From: Paenibacillus_E sp042676385 | GTDB lineage: Bacteria > Bacillota > Bacilli > Paenibacillales > NBRC-103111 | Assembly: GCF_042676385.1 (NCBI RefSeq) | Contig: NZ_JBHTHA010000031.1 | Span: forward strand, 12,098 to 76,097 | DNA length: 64,000 bases | Direction of reading: 5' to 3' | Shown: piece by piece, positions 8,411 through 15,411 of the stretch | Numbering within the stretch: position 1 is the first letter of the stretch | Layout: each line of letters starts with the position of its first letter | Made by a program: the position numbers and the translations under genes | The notes under the pieces: model-generated | Databases searched by the model: none | What the model saw: only the letters and a program-made list of their open reading frames with translations | What the model was told of the DNA's origin: nothing

Positions 8411-9070
8411 TTATTCAAATTTAAATCTTCGCTCCAACCATTTAAAAAACACAGTTAGCAGAAGAGTCATGACCAAATAAATAATGCCCGCAATAAAGAA
8501 AGGCATAATGGTGAAGTCACGATTGACCGCCGTCTGGGCAAAATGCAGCAATTCCGGAACTGCAACAGCATAAAGCAGCGCGGTATCTTTAATTAGCGTA
8601 ATCGACTCATTGGATACCGCAGGCAAAACGACTCGAAACATTTGAGGCAGGATGATTCGTGTCATGGTCTGCCACTTACTAAAACCTAGCACCTGCGAAG
8701 CCTCATATTGGCCTTTATCAATCGCAAGCAAACCGCCTCTAAAAATTTCTGCAAAATAAGCCGCATAGTTCAGAATAAAACCTAAACAGGCAGCGGTAAA
8801 TCGGTCCAGCACCAAATATTGTCCGATCCCCGGCAGCATGGGAAGTCCGAAGCAAATGACGAGCAATTGCAGCAAAAGCGGCGTTCCGCGCATGATATAA
8901 ATATACGTATGAGCGAGCCACGCAATCGGCCGGTTACTACTTTTCACCGCCAATGTAAGGACAAAACCCAACGGGATGGACACCACAATGGCAATTAAAA
9001 ACAAAAGGACCGTCATTTTGGCCCCTTCCAGCATAGGGATGACCATCGAAGTGAAATAATCAGCAGACAT
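8411..9070 (-). CDS. Polar amino acid ABC transporter permease
   Basis: A 219-residue integral membrane protein of the HisM/GlnP family with about five membrane segments. The family motif TYIYIMRGTPLLLQLLVICFG is present, as is the cytoplasmic EAA-type loop YEASQVLGFSKWQTMTRIILPQ that contacts the ATPase. It probably acts as a homodimer because only one permease gene is present. It lies between the binding protein and ATPase genes and is likely cotranscribed, after an attenuating hairpin. Confidence 0.95.
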   Translation of the reverse strand: MSADYFTSMVIPMLEGAKMTVLLFLIAIVVSIPLGFVLTLAVKSSNRPIAWLAHTYIYIMRGTPLLLQLLVICFGLPMLPGIGQYLVLDRFTAACLGFILNYAAYFAEIFRGGLLAIDKGQYEASQVLGFSKWQTMTRIILPQMFRVVLPAVSNESITLIKDTALLYAVAVPELLHFAQTAVNRDFTIMPFFIAGIIYLVMTLLLTVFFKWLERRFKFE

Positions 9071-9082
9071 CTAAAAATACCT

Positions 9083-9122
9083 CCAAAAACAAAAACGGGA
9101 TTTCCCAGAAAGAAACCCGATT
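9083..9122 (-). terminator. Attenuating hairpin between binding protein and permease genes
   Basis: Minus-strand stem (ATCGGGTTTC with GAAATCCCG) followed by TTTTTGTTTT. It sits directly after the binding-protein stop, the common device that keeps binding-protein mRNA above permease mRNA. Confidence 0.6.
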
Positions 9123-9146
9123 TTGCCCTATCTTCTTCGATTACGT

Positions 9147-9926
9147 TTACTTCAAAACTTTATCTTCACCAAACCACTTTTGCGAAATTTTAGCAGCGGT
9201 GCCGTCTTGGTTCATCTCGTCAAGCGCTTTTTGCAGCTTTTGAAGCAGCGCCTCGTTGCCTTTCTTCACGCCAATCCCGTATTCTTCAGGAGCAAGCGAT
9301 TCATCAAGCAGCCTAAAAGTCCCCTTTTCTTTGGACATATAGTACTTAATGACAACTTCATCGATGATCACCGCGTCAATGCGGCCAATCTTCAAATCGT
9401 TTAGCGCAAGAACATTATCCGCATACTCCGTAACGTTCTTGACTTTGGATTTCAACGGACTCTCGTTCAATGCGTCTGCCGCCGAAGAGAGGGATTGAAG
9501 CCCTACAACTTTACCAGTCAGATCATCCAGCTTGGCGAAATTGGATTTAGCCAGCGTGACAGCCACCTGCGCATTTTTCAAATAAGGTTTAGTAAAAAGA
9601 ACTTTACCTTTACGCTCGTCCGTAATCGTATATCCGTTCCAAATGAGATCAATCCTGCCGCTGTTCAGCTCGGATTCCTTAGTTGTCCAGTCAATCGGTT
9701 GAAAAACTGCCGTTGTACCCATTTTTTCAGCAGCTGCTCGCGCATAATCAATATCAAAACCTACGATCTCATTCTTATCATCGCGGAATCCCATCGGTGC
9801 AAATTTATCATCAATGCCGATCACTAGCTTTTTCGCGTCACCTGCATTACCTTTTGAACTCGAACATCCTGTAATTAGAGCAATTGCCGCCGTGATCACT
9901 AATGCCATCGTTGCCAATCGTTTCAT
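9147..9926 (-). CDS. Amino acid ABC transporter substrate-binding lipoprotein
   Basis: A 259-residue extracytoplasmic solute receptor. The signal peptide ends in the lipobox ITGC (Cys about residue 21), so the protein is anchored to the outer face of the membrane. The SBP family-3 fold shows in VIGIDDKFAPMGFRDDKNEIVGFDIDYARAAAEKMG and the IDLIWNGYTITDERK segment, whose Asp/Thr/Arg residues normally contact the amino acid backbone. I chose ATG 9926, with GGTGGAG upstream, over an in-frame start at 9959. Polar amino acid or cystine are both plausible ligands. Confidence 0.93.
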   Translation of the reverse strand: MKRLATMALVITAAIALITGCSSSKGNAGDAKKLVIGIDDKFAPMGFRDDKNEIVGFDIDYARAAAEKMGTTAVFQPIDWTTKESELNSGRIDLIWNGYTITDERKGKVLFTKPYLKNAQVAVTLAKSNFAKLDDLTGKVVGLQSLSSAADALNESPLKSKVKNVTEYADNVLALNDLKIGRIDAVIIDEVVIKYYMSKEKGTFRLLDESLAPEEYGIGVKKGNEALLQKLQKALDEMNQDGTAAKISQKWFGEDKVLK

Positions 9927-9994
9927 AAATTCCAACTCCACCTTTATCTTTTGTAGCAATGACTTTATCGCGTTACCACTTTATCAAGAACTAC

Positions 9995-10024
9995 ATGATA
10001 TCATATTTTCCGAGAAAATGTCGA
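9995..10024 (-). promoter_or_regulatory. Likely sigma-A promoter of the amino acid transporter operon
   Basis: TCGACA (-35) and TATCAT (-10) separated by 18 bases on the minus strand, about 70 bases upstream of the lipoprotein ATG. Reasonable but not perfect match. Confidence 0.5.
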
Positions 10025-10206
10025 TAGAGTTATTGGTAAATGTTCAGTACCTCTATGATACTAGTTCCTTTGCTTCTTTTGAAAAAACCAAGAAGAAGAG
10101 TTAACAAACTATACAGAGCATCAGTTCCAAGGGTCCAATAAAAGAAAAGAAACTTCACCACTACTACTGTGGCAAAGCTCCTTTTCATTTTTATCGATTT
10201 TTCGTA

Positions 10207-10302
10207 TGTAGGTGTGAGTGGAGTATTGAAATGTCCATCTAACATGCTCCGAAATTAACTCACCGATGACAACCCAAGCTGGATATTTCAATCCCGTGCT
10301 CC
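10207..10302. repeat. Palindromic scar block, degenerate third copy
   Basis: Similar to the blocks at 11036-11190 and 15213-15364: GGAGTATTGAAATGTC near the left end and ATTTCAATCCCGTGCTCCCT near the right. It is preceded by a worn CAAAGCTCCTTTT hairpin remnant at 10150-10190. The right part that resembles a tRNA T-arm in the other copies is missing. Confidence 0.6.
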
Positions 10303-10656
10303 CTACTTACCAGTTATTATCGGTTCTTTGGAATCAATCACCGAACCAGCAGACTGAATAAAATCAAATCCAAGTGTACCATCGATTAGCATATCATAGT
10401 CCATCTCACCAATTTCTACCTCAAACATCCATGAGAATTCTCCCACTCTCACAAAATCAAACCAATTCAAATAAACGATCTCTACGCCGCCTACTCCTCT
10501 GATTTTGTTCAAAATGTCACCTGGTTCTACTCTAACTCCTATCTCACCTACAATGTCAGCGCTAAAAATAGTTCCTGCCGAGCCTGTGTCAAGCAGTATA
10601 TTCTTCAATCGAAACTCCTTTTCCCGGTAACAAATCGTTACTTCAACAAAGGGCAA
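10303..10656 (-). CDS. Retropepsin-like aspartic protease domain protein
   Basis: A 117-residue single-domain protein with the aspartic protease active-site motif LLDTGSAGTIF at residues 21-31 (Asp23 expected catalytic) and a hydrophobic second half. Retropepsin-like folds of this size act as homodimers, one Asp from each chain. The start is TTG at 10656, overlapping the preceding gene by 14 bases; no better start is visible in frame. Its substrate is unknown. The coupled upstream protein is the obvious candidate partner, by position only. Confidence 0.75.
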   Translation of the reverse strand: MPFVEVTICYREKEFRLKNILLDTGSAGTIFSADIVGEIGVRVEPGDILNKIRGVGGVEIVYLNWFDFVRVGEFSWMFEVEIGEMDYDMLIDGTLGFDFIQSAGSVIDSKEPIITGK

Positions 10657-10924
10657 ACCATACCTTATATCTAGGTCCCCGAACCCCTGCCCATTTCTCT
10701 CGGAGTTTCAGCGTTTCTCGGGATGTGTGAAAGAAGCCGTACTCTCTGTAAGGCTGCTCTCGATGCAATTCGTAATAGCGTTTCATTGCAACAGCGGAAT
10801 CATCATATCGATCAATTATAACTACCTCTTCAATAAACCAATAACCATCTTCCGAATGAGACCGTAAAGCTTCACAGACCACCCACTCGTCAGGAAACTG
10901 TTCCCGAACTTCTTCCCACCGCAT
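10643..10924 (-). CDS. Small acidic protein of unknown function, paired with the protease
   Basis: A 93-residue protein opening MRWEEVREQFPDEWVVCEALRS, rich in Trp, Tyr and Glu, with no signal peptide or membrane segment. I do not recognise a catalytic motif. The beta-rich pattern (VVCEALRSHSEDGYWFIEEVVIIDRYDDS) suggests a compact domain. It overlaps the protease gene by 14 bases, so the two are translated together. ATG 10924 is preceded by GGAGGTG. It lies between repeat scars, as if a two-gene cassette. Confidence 0.65.
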   Translation of the reverse strand: MRWEEVREQFPDEWVVCEALRSHSEDGYWFIEEVVIIDRYDDSAVAMKRYYELHREQPYREYGFFHTSRETLKLREKWAGVRGPRYKVWFALC

Positions 10925-11035
10925 CTAACCACCTCCGAAAAATATATTATAATATAACACATAAAAAGTCTGACAAAGGGAACGCTTCCTGCTAGGCTTA
11001 AAACCATACTGTACCTCATATGTAGATTTACATAT

Positions 11036-11190
11036 GGAGGTGAGGGGAGTATTGAAATGTCGATTAGAACTTGCTGACGAAGCTTTCTCACAGGTGACAA
11101 CCCTAGCGGTACATTTCAATCCCGTACTCCCTCCGCTCACGCTACAGTCCACGCGGACTGAACCCCCCGGGGTTCTTCCCCCGTACCTCC
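11036..11190. repeat. Palindromic scar block, copy 2
   Basis: A 155-base block highly similar to 15213-15364. The left end GGAGGTGAGGGGAGT equals the complement of the tmRNA T-arm/acceptor end. ATTGAAATGT (11051-11060) and ACATTTCAAT (11111-11120) are perfect inverted arms. The right end GGGGTTCTTCCCCCGTACCTCC resembles a tmRNA T-arm plus acceptor on the plus strand. The block is thus bounded by inverted tmRNA-end-like sequences. Confidence 0.75.
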
Positions 11191-11194
11191 CAGT

Positions 11195-11235
11195 ACAAAA
11201 CAAAAGACACCCTCTCGGGTGTCCTTTGTTTTGTA
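11195..11235. terminator. GACACC-type terminator hairpin, second copy
   Basis: ACAAAACAAAAGACACC / GGTGTCCTTTGTTTTGT stem with a short loop, equivalent to the tmRNA terminator at 15369-15410. It again sits between a palindromic block and a GGAGGTGAG sequence. Confidence 0.75.
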
Positions 11236-11236
11236 T

Positions 11237-11273
11237 GGAGGTGAGCCGTGGCTTTGCAAATCCACAATTCGCC
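11237..11273. repeat. ssrA-end-like scar repeat, copy C2
   Basis: GGAGGTGAGCCGTGGC..AAATCCACAATTCGCC; same 37-base repeat as 7571-7607 and 13407-13443. Its left 9 bases equal the tmRNA 3' end complement. Confidence 0.75.
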
Positions 11274-11334
11274 GACGACCGATGCTCAGGTTTTATGGCG
11301 AGGCGGCTTAGTACGTCAGAAATCTAAGTTACAA

Positions 11335-12021
11335 CTATTTCATCTTGTCCCAAAGGTCTTTAAACCAACTAACTGTTCTTGTTGAAAAACTTGGGGACTT
11401 TTCGTGTGAAAATCTTTTGAGTTCCTGTGAATAATTGTAGAGCTCTTTGTTTACTAATTTCATATCTTTGACTATCTCATCGTAATGACTATACTTCTTT
11501 TGAATTTCCTGCGGTGACAGTTCTTTATTTTCTGGTTCTTTCAGGGCATCATCATACCACTTTCTAAATTTCCCTTGCCATTTAGTTAAGTGAGGTCTTA
11601 AACCCTCGTTTAGCACATCTGTTGAGAACTTTACTATCTCCTGAGCATTTTCATTATCTTCTAAATCATGTGCTGGCAATTCAATCAAGTAGTCTCTGGT
11701 CGAGGTAAACAATTGATACCAGGAATCGTAAACCTCAGTAATAATGTCATCGTCTTCATCAATTGGTATTGCAGCTTTTCGAGTTGTCAACTGAACATAC
11801 AATTTCCATGCAATATCCTGTTCTTTTCCAGATAAAGAAGCTCTGTTAAATTCATAAGTACCTAAATTAAAAGGTCCATTAATCACGAGCTTTCCTGGGT
11901 TATATGACGTAAACCAATGTGTAATAACTAAAATTATACCCAATACAATAAGACTAAGCCCAAACCCAAGAAACAATTTTCGCTTCCGCCTCCTTTTAAC
12001 TCCCCTCCTTAGCCCTGCCAT
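11335..12021 (-). CDS. One-pass membrane protein coupled to a TIR-like gene (candidate effector)
   Basis: A 228-residue protein with a strongly basic N-terminus (RRGVKRRRKRK), one membrane helix at about residues 17-37 (FLGFGLSLIVLGIILVITHWF), and a largely helical soluble domain. That domain carries RPHLTKWQGKFRKWYDDALKEPENKELSPQEIQKKYSHYDEI around residues 130-175. I recognise no catalytic motif. ATG 12021 shares one base with the stop of the TIR-like gene (TAATG), so the two are translationally coupled. A sensor/signal producer followed by a membrane protein is a common layout in TIR-based phage defence, so I infer an effector or signal receptor. The function is unproven. Confidence 0.7.
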   Translation of the reverse strand: MAGLRRGVKRRRKRKLFLGFGLSLIVLGIILVITHWFTSYNPGKLVINGPFNLGTYEFNRASLSGKEQDIAWKLYVQLTTRKAAIPIDEDDDIITEVYDSWYQLFTSTRDYLIELPAHDLEDNENAQEIVKFSTDVLNEGLRPHLTKWQGKFRKWYDDALKEPENKELSPQEIQKKYSHYDEIVKDMKLVNKELYNYSQELKRFSHEKSPSFSTRTVSWFKDLWDKMK

Positions 12022-12503
12022 TAACTATTTCTTTTTCTCCTAGGACGCGAATTGCGTACAAGGCTATCCTTTGTTCGATTGTTAAAAGCTTGTTCTATTT
12101 TTGATTCTAGTTGAGTAGAGAGATTTTTCCAATCCATTGTCACGGCATATCCACTATCAATATTATCCTGCAGGCGGGCAGGAGTATCCCCAGCAGTCGG
12201 AAGATAAATGCCTAATAAACCATTTCGCGAGCGGCTTCCATACGGCCTTAAAGAGGCATATATTTCCCAATCGACCCACTTGCGTCCTGAAGTTTCATTT
12301 CCAATTAAAACGATTGTAACTGTAGATTCTTTTAAATGCTTCGTTCGGATTTGCTCTAAGATGTAATCATCATCGTCACTATCTATCTCCTCATCCAAAG
12401 AACGATCGATAATAGTATTATTTGCTCCATACGCCGTTTTTAGATAATCTGCTTTTGCCTGATCGTTTGCATGATGATAGCTTACAAAGACTTTGTGTGC
12501 CAC
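12021..12503 (-). CDS. TIR-like (ThsB/DUF1863-type) domain protein
   Basis: A 160-residue single-domain protein. GTG 12503 was chosen because GGAGGGG lies just upstream and the fold begins immediately (AHKVFVSYHHANDQ). Other family hallmarks are TIIDRSLDEEIDSDDDDYILEQIR, STVTIVLIGNETSGRKWVDWEIYASL and GLLGIYLP. WVDWE fits the WxxxE position of TIR domains, where the Glu can be the NAD-cleaving residue. This is the MTH538/DUF1863 TIR-like family that includes ThsB, the Thoeris signal producer. No ThsA with SIR2-SLOG domains lies nearby; the coupled partner is a membrane protein instead. Base composition is AT-rich compared with the housekeeping flanks. Confidence 0.85.
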   Translation of the reverse strand: MAHKVFVSYHHANDQAKADYLKTAYGANNTIIDRSLDEEIDSDDDDYILEQIRTKHLKESTVTIVLIGNETSGRKWVDWEIYASLRPYGSRSRNGLLGIYLPTAGDTPARLQDNIDSGYAVTMDWKNLSTQLESKIEQAFNNRTKDSLVRNSRPRRKRNS

Positions 12504-12730
12504 AGTTAACCCCTCCAAGAATTGATTAAAGTATAATGGACCCAATTCAGCACTTAGAAAAGCCGAGTACTTCTAGCATTATATACCTATAACCATTTTC
12601 TGTAAATGAAATCCGGGGATCATACGTTCGAATTCAGTTTTTCACACTCACAGAGTAAAGAGACTGTGACAAGGTGACATCGATGACTGGATTTGACACG
12701 CGGGGACTATTGCTAAATCTCCAGATATTA

Positions 12731-12795
12731 AACCCCTGTCCGAAGATAACGCCACATAGGCTTCTAAGGGTGTAGTAACAGCTTTGAGATCACCC
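12731..12795 (-). pseudogene. Degenerate fragment of the tmRNA 3' region
   Basis: Over 65 bases this region matches the tmRNA gene (15430-15494) at all but nine positions and in the same orientation: AACCCCTGTCCGAA and GGGTGTAGT are shared blocks. It includes the T-loop side and pseudoknot region but lacks the acceptor end and the tag. It is a relic of an ssrA duplication, most simply a displaced 3' end left by integration. Confidence 0.85.
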
Positions 12796-12882
12796 TAGTG
12801 CCCCATTCTGAAAAGGCATCTTCTACATTAAAGGATTCTTGTTAAAATAGCCCCAACATTTACATTCAGGGAAAGATATTGA

Positions 12883-13149
12883 CTATCCTGCCTCTACACC
12901 AAAACTGCGCAATCGCGAGTAAATTTCCTCGCCAACTTCTTGTAACATTGTATTATTTGCAAAGTGACTTAACCCGTTATCAACTATCTGTAACGCATTC
13001 TTTAAGTGCTGATTTGCAAGAGATGAATATCCGATAGAACGTTGTTTCTCACTTTTCTTTATTTCAATTCTTGCTCTAATACTAAAGCTATGAGGTTCTC
13101 TTTTATATTTAATATTTATATCAACTAAACGTGGAAAAAACCTTCTTAG
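12883..13149 (-). pseudogene. Truncated coding remnant without a start codon
   Basis: An open frame of 89 codons with coding-like composition (DINIKYKREPHSFSIRARIEIKK, then HLKNALQIVDNGLSHFAN) ends in TAG at 12883. Upstream it meets TAA at 13150, with no ATG, GTG or TTG before residue about 62. I read it as the 3' end of a gene cut by rearrangement. The family is not recognised; AT-rich like its neighbours. Confidence 0.45.
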
Positions 13150-13159
13150 TTATCTTATA

Positions 13160-13346
13160 AAACTTTATTTCAGCGTTCACTACAAGCTCGTATTAGTCAC
13201 GCACTCAACCAACTATGAACAGTGCCAGAAGAAATTGGAACGAAACTAAAGTCGGGAAACGCTCTACAGCATGAATTTATAAACGTGAGTTTTGATTTTA
13301 AGCTCCTGTTTGTTTAAGAAATCTGATTAAGATTGCCGTGTAACGC
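13160..13346. other. Intergenic stretch with nothing recognised
   Basis: Between the coding remnant and the next hairpin I see no open frame with a ribosome site, no RNA gene and no clear promoter. Together with 12546-12730 and 12796-12882 it is unexplained, AT-rich spacer of the mosaic. Confidence 0.4.
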
Positions 13347-13386
13347 AAAAAGGAGCTTACCACTTTTGTGGCAAAGCTCCTTTTCG
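13347..13386. terminator. AAGGAGCT-type terminator hairpin
   Basis: AAAAAGGAGCTT..GGCAAAGCTCCTTTT stem-loop with T-run, between the ATPase-TIR gene and the relic region. Related hairpins occur at 6109-6143, 10150-10190 (worn) and 15151-15194. Confidence 0.7.
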
Positions 13387-13406
13387 TTTTTGTGGATTTA
13401 CCATAT

Positions 13407-13443
13407 GGAGGTGAGCCGTGGCTTGGCAAATCCATAATTCGCC
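13407..13443. repeat. ssrA-end-like scar repeat, copy C3
   Basis: GGAGGTGAGCCGTGGC..AAATCCATAATTCGCC, third copy of the 37-base repeat. It is preceded by GTGGATTTACCATAT, a sequence also found directly before the block at 15213. Confidence 0.75.
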
Positions 13444-13460
13444 TGCTTATATTTGCATGG

Positions 13461-15032
13461 TTAGAAAAACGATAACTGAACTCCCTGATCATCTTCTTCC
13501 CGTTTATCTTTTATCTTATTTTTGCTTCCTGTATTTTCTGCACTTGTAGCAATCCTAAGTTCAGATAATTTTTTCATGAGGATTTCTGATATATATTTTA
13601 TCTGCGTTTCAAAATTACTATTTCTATCAAAATCTATACCACCAATTTTTGACGTTTCATCAAACAATCCAACAGGAGCATCATTAAACCAGATTGGAAT
13701 TACACTACCTTCACCAAATCGATCTTTAAATTGTTGTGATTCAAATTGAGTCCAGATTCTTTTTGGATAATTCGGCCCTAATAGTACAATTACATACTGA
13801 GCTTCACTTCTATATATAGGCCCAAGATATTCTTCAACATTTTCAGCTAATATCCTATGTTGTTCATTCTTGTCGTAAAAAACAGATACTTCTTCTTCAC
13901 GTAAACATGTAAAGAGAGCTTCCGCTACATCCCTATCACTACCAGCAAATGAAAGTGCAAAATCATATATTGACTTAAAGTTAATCGTTTTATAACCGAT
14001 CTCTAATACAAACTTTTTCCATTGGATATTTCTTATATAATATACAAATTTCGGGTCTTCAACACTTATTACATTTGTATTTGCTTCGAAATGAATACAA
14101 TCAGCGAATAATTCTGATTTATCACCTTTTAGAAAACTTTCTAGGTATCCTTGTTCCATTACAGTATTGACGCTGCTTCTGTGCTCAGGATATTTTCTTA
14201 TAGATTGATTGAGGTCGAGAGCCCATTCATTACTAATAGCGAGCCAGAATAAAATATGTAAATAAGGAGCCCTGCCATCTTTTCTTAATTTTGGACCTGT
14301 AGCAAAAGCTCTAGCTGTTTCATAAAATACCCTGCTTAAATCTTCAAAAACCTTTTGCTTAATTACTTCTAAACTCGTAGTAATAGCAAAAATATTTTCC
14401 TTAGCCTCAAGTACATCTCCATGAATACAAATTTCCTTACATAGCATTTGTGCAATATGGAAACTACCTTGTGCTTCTCTGACAATATCACCTTTAGTAT
14501 TAATTGTAATGTTTAAAGCTTTTTCTCCGCTTTCGATCAGTTCAATAATTTTTTCTACAGGGTTTGACTCAAATCTTATTGTGTCTATTCTATTATTAAG
14601 ATCCCTTGCAAACTTGACCAGTGAATCTCCAGCTTTGTTGATGCCGACAATAACTAGTTTAGTTAATGATGATTCCTCATCTGCCAATGTCTTCATATAA
14701 TCTGCAATTGAATTTTTAGTCTCAGGATCTAACCTATGGAAATCATCGATTATTATTATTCCCTCAGGCTCGGTATGTGGTATTTCTTTAATAATGGCTA
14801 ATTCTTTAGCTTTTCTAGCAGTTAGTTTTGTAACTTTGGTTTCAATTCCTAGTTCTTCTAAACCCTTAGAAATACTTGATGTCTTCCCAATACCAGATGG
14901 CCCCTCTACAACAAGACCCTTACCTTGAGTTCTTAGAGATACAAGTAACTTTCTATATTCCATTGGCTTTACAAATGTATATGTTGGTACACCGGAATCT
15001 TTAAATACTTCATGTAGGTACGGCATAGACAC
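13461..15032 (-). CDS. P-loop ATPase-TIR fusion protein (candidate anti-phage NADase)
   Basis: A 523-residue cytoplasmic protein. Residues 40-130 hold an AAA/STAND-like ATPase core: Walker A GPSGIGKT at 44-51 and Walker B IIIIDDFHRLD at 92-102. A helical middle region spans about 160-350. A TIR domain follows at about 355-490 (YDFALSFAGSDRDVAEAL) with WTQFE at 427-431, where Glu431 is the candidate NAD-cleaving residue. The order ATPase, sensor-like helical region, TIR fits nucleotide-dependent oligomerising NADases, although the TIR is C-terminal here. GTG 15032 has GAGGGTG seven bases upstream. The gene stands alone between scar repeats and is AT-rich, both signs of transfer. Defence is inferred from family and context. 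Confidence 0.82.
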   Translation of the reverse strand: MSMPYLHEVFKDSGVPTYTFVKPMEYRKLLVSLRTQGKGLVVEGPSGIGKTSSISKGLEELGIETKVTKLTARKAKELAIIKEIPHTEPEGIIIIDDFHRLDPETKNSIADYMKTLADEESSLTKLVIVGINKAGDSLVKFARDLNNRIDTIRFESNPVEKIIELIESGEKALNITINTKGDIVREAQGSFHIAQMLCKEICIHGDVLEAKENIFAITTSLEVIKQKVFEDLSRVFYETARAFATGPKLRKDGRAPYLHILFWLAISNEWALDLNQSIRKYPEHRSSVNTVMEQGYLESFLKGDKSELFADCIHFEANTNVISVEDPKFVYYIRNIQWKKFVLEIGYKTINFKSIYDFALSFAGSDRDVAEALFTCLREEEVSVFYDKNEQHRILAENVEEYLGPIYRSEAQYVIVLLGPNYPKRIWTQFESQQFKDRFGEGSVIPIWFNDAPVGLFDETSKIGGIDFDRNSNFETQIKYISEILMKKLSELRIATSAENTGSKNKIKDKREEDDQGVQLSFF

Positions 15033-15150
15033 AAATATTCACCCTCAGTTCAACGTTGAATTACAAAACCTATACATGTAATCATAAATTAAAATATCAT
15101 TAATGACAATAAATGAGAATTTCAGGCTCACATGATCATTTTTATTAAAT

Positions 15151-15194
15151 GTTAAAAGAAGCTCTAGCCAATATGCGGCTGAGCTCCTTTTAAC
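15151..15194. terminator. Hairpin upstream of the ATPase-TIR gene
   Basis: GTTAAAAGAAGCTC..GAGCTCCTTTTAAC, a near-perfect inverted repeat ending in a T-run, followed by GTGGATTTACCATAT and the palindromic block. Same module order as at 13347-13443. Confidence 0.65.
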
Positions 15195-15212
15195 ATTGTG
15201 GATTTACCATAT

Positions 15213-15364
15213 GGAGCGAGGGGAGTATCGAAATGTTCATCCAACTTGCTATCGAAGCCAACTCAACGATGACAACCTTAGCGGTACATTTCAATCCCGT
15301 GCTCCCTTCACTTAAGCTCCGGTCCGCGCGGACGAACCCTCAGGGGTTCTTCCCCTGTATCTCC
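15213..15364. repeat. Palindromic scar block, copy 1 (next to ssrA)
   Basis: A 152-base block bounded by GGAGCGAGGGGAGT on the left and GGGGTTCTTCCCCTGTATCTCC on the right, both resembling tmRNA T-arm/acceptor sequence in opposite orientations. Internal inverted arms ATCGAAATGT/ACATTTCAAT form a further stem. It is directly followed by the tmRNA terminator and matches 11036-11190 along its length. Confidence 0.75.
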
Positions 15365-15368
15365 AAAT

Positions 15369-15410
15369 TAAAATACAAAAGACACCATCTCGGGTGTCCT
15401 TTGTATTTTA
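15369..15410 (-). terminator. tmRNA terminator
   Basis: TAAAATACAAAGGACACC / GGTGTCTTTTGTATTTTA on the minus strand starts two bases after the tmRNA 3' end. It is the intact original of the GACACC hairpins at 7532 and 11195. Confidence 0.85.
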
Positions 15411-15411
15411 A

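Noticed and set aside
11034..11327. Plus-strand frame of 97 codons in the repeat region
   Set aside because: It runs through the palindromic block, terminator hairpin and scar repeat, which are repeated non-coding modules.
11335..15032. Canonical Thoeris system
   Set aside because: A ThsB-like gene is present, but no ThsA with SIR2 and SLOG domains; the ATPase-TIR gene is separated by about 960 bases of relic sequence and lies in another cassette.
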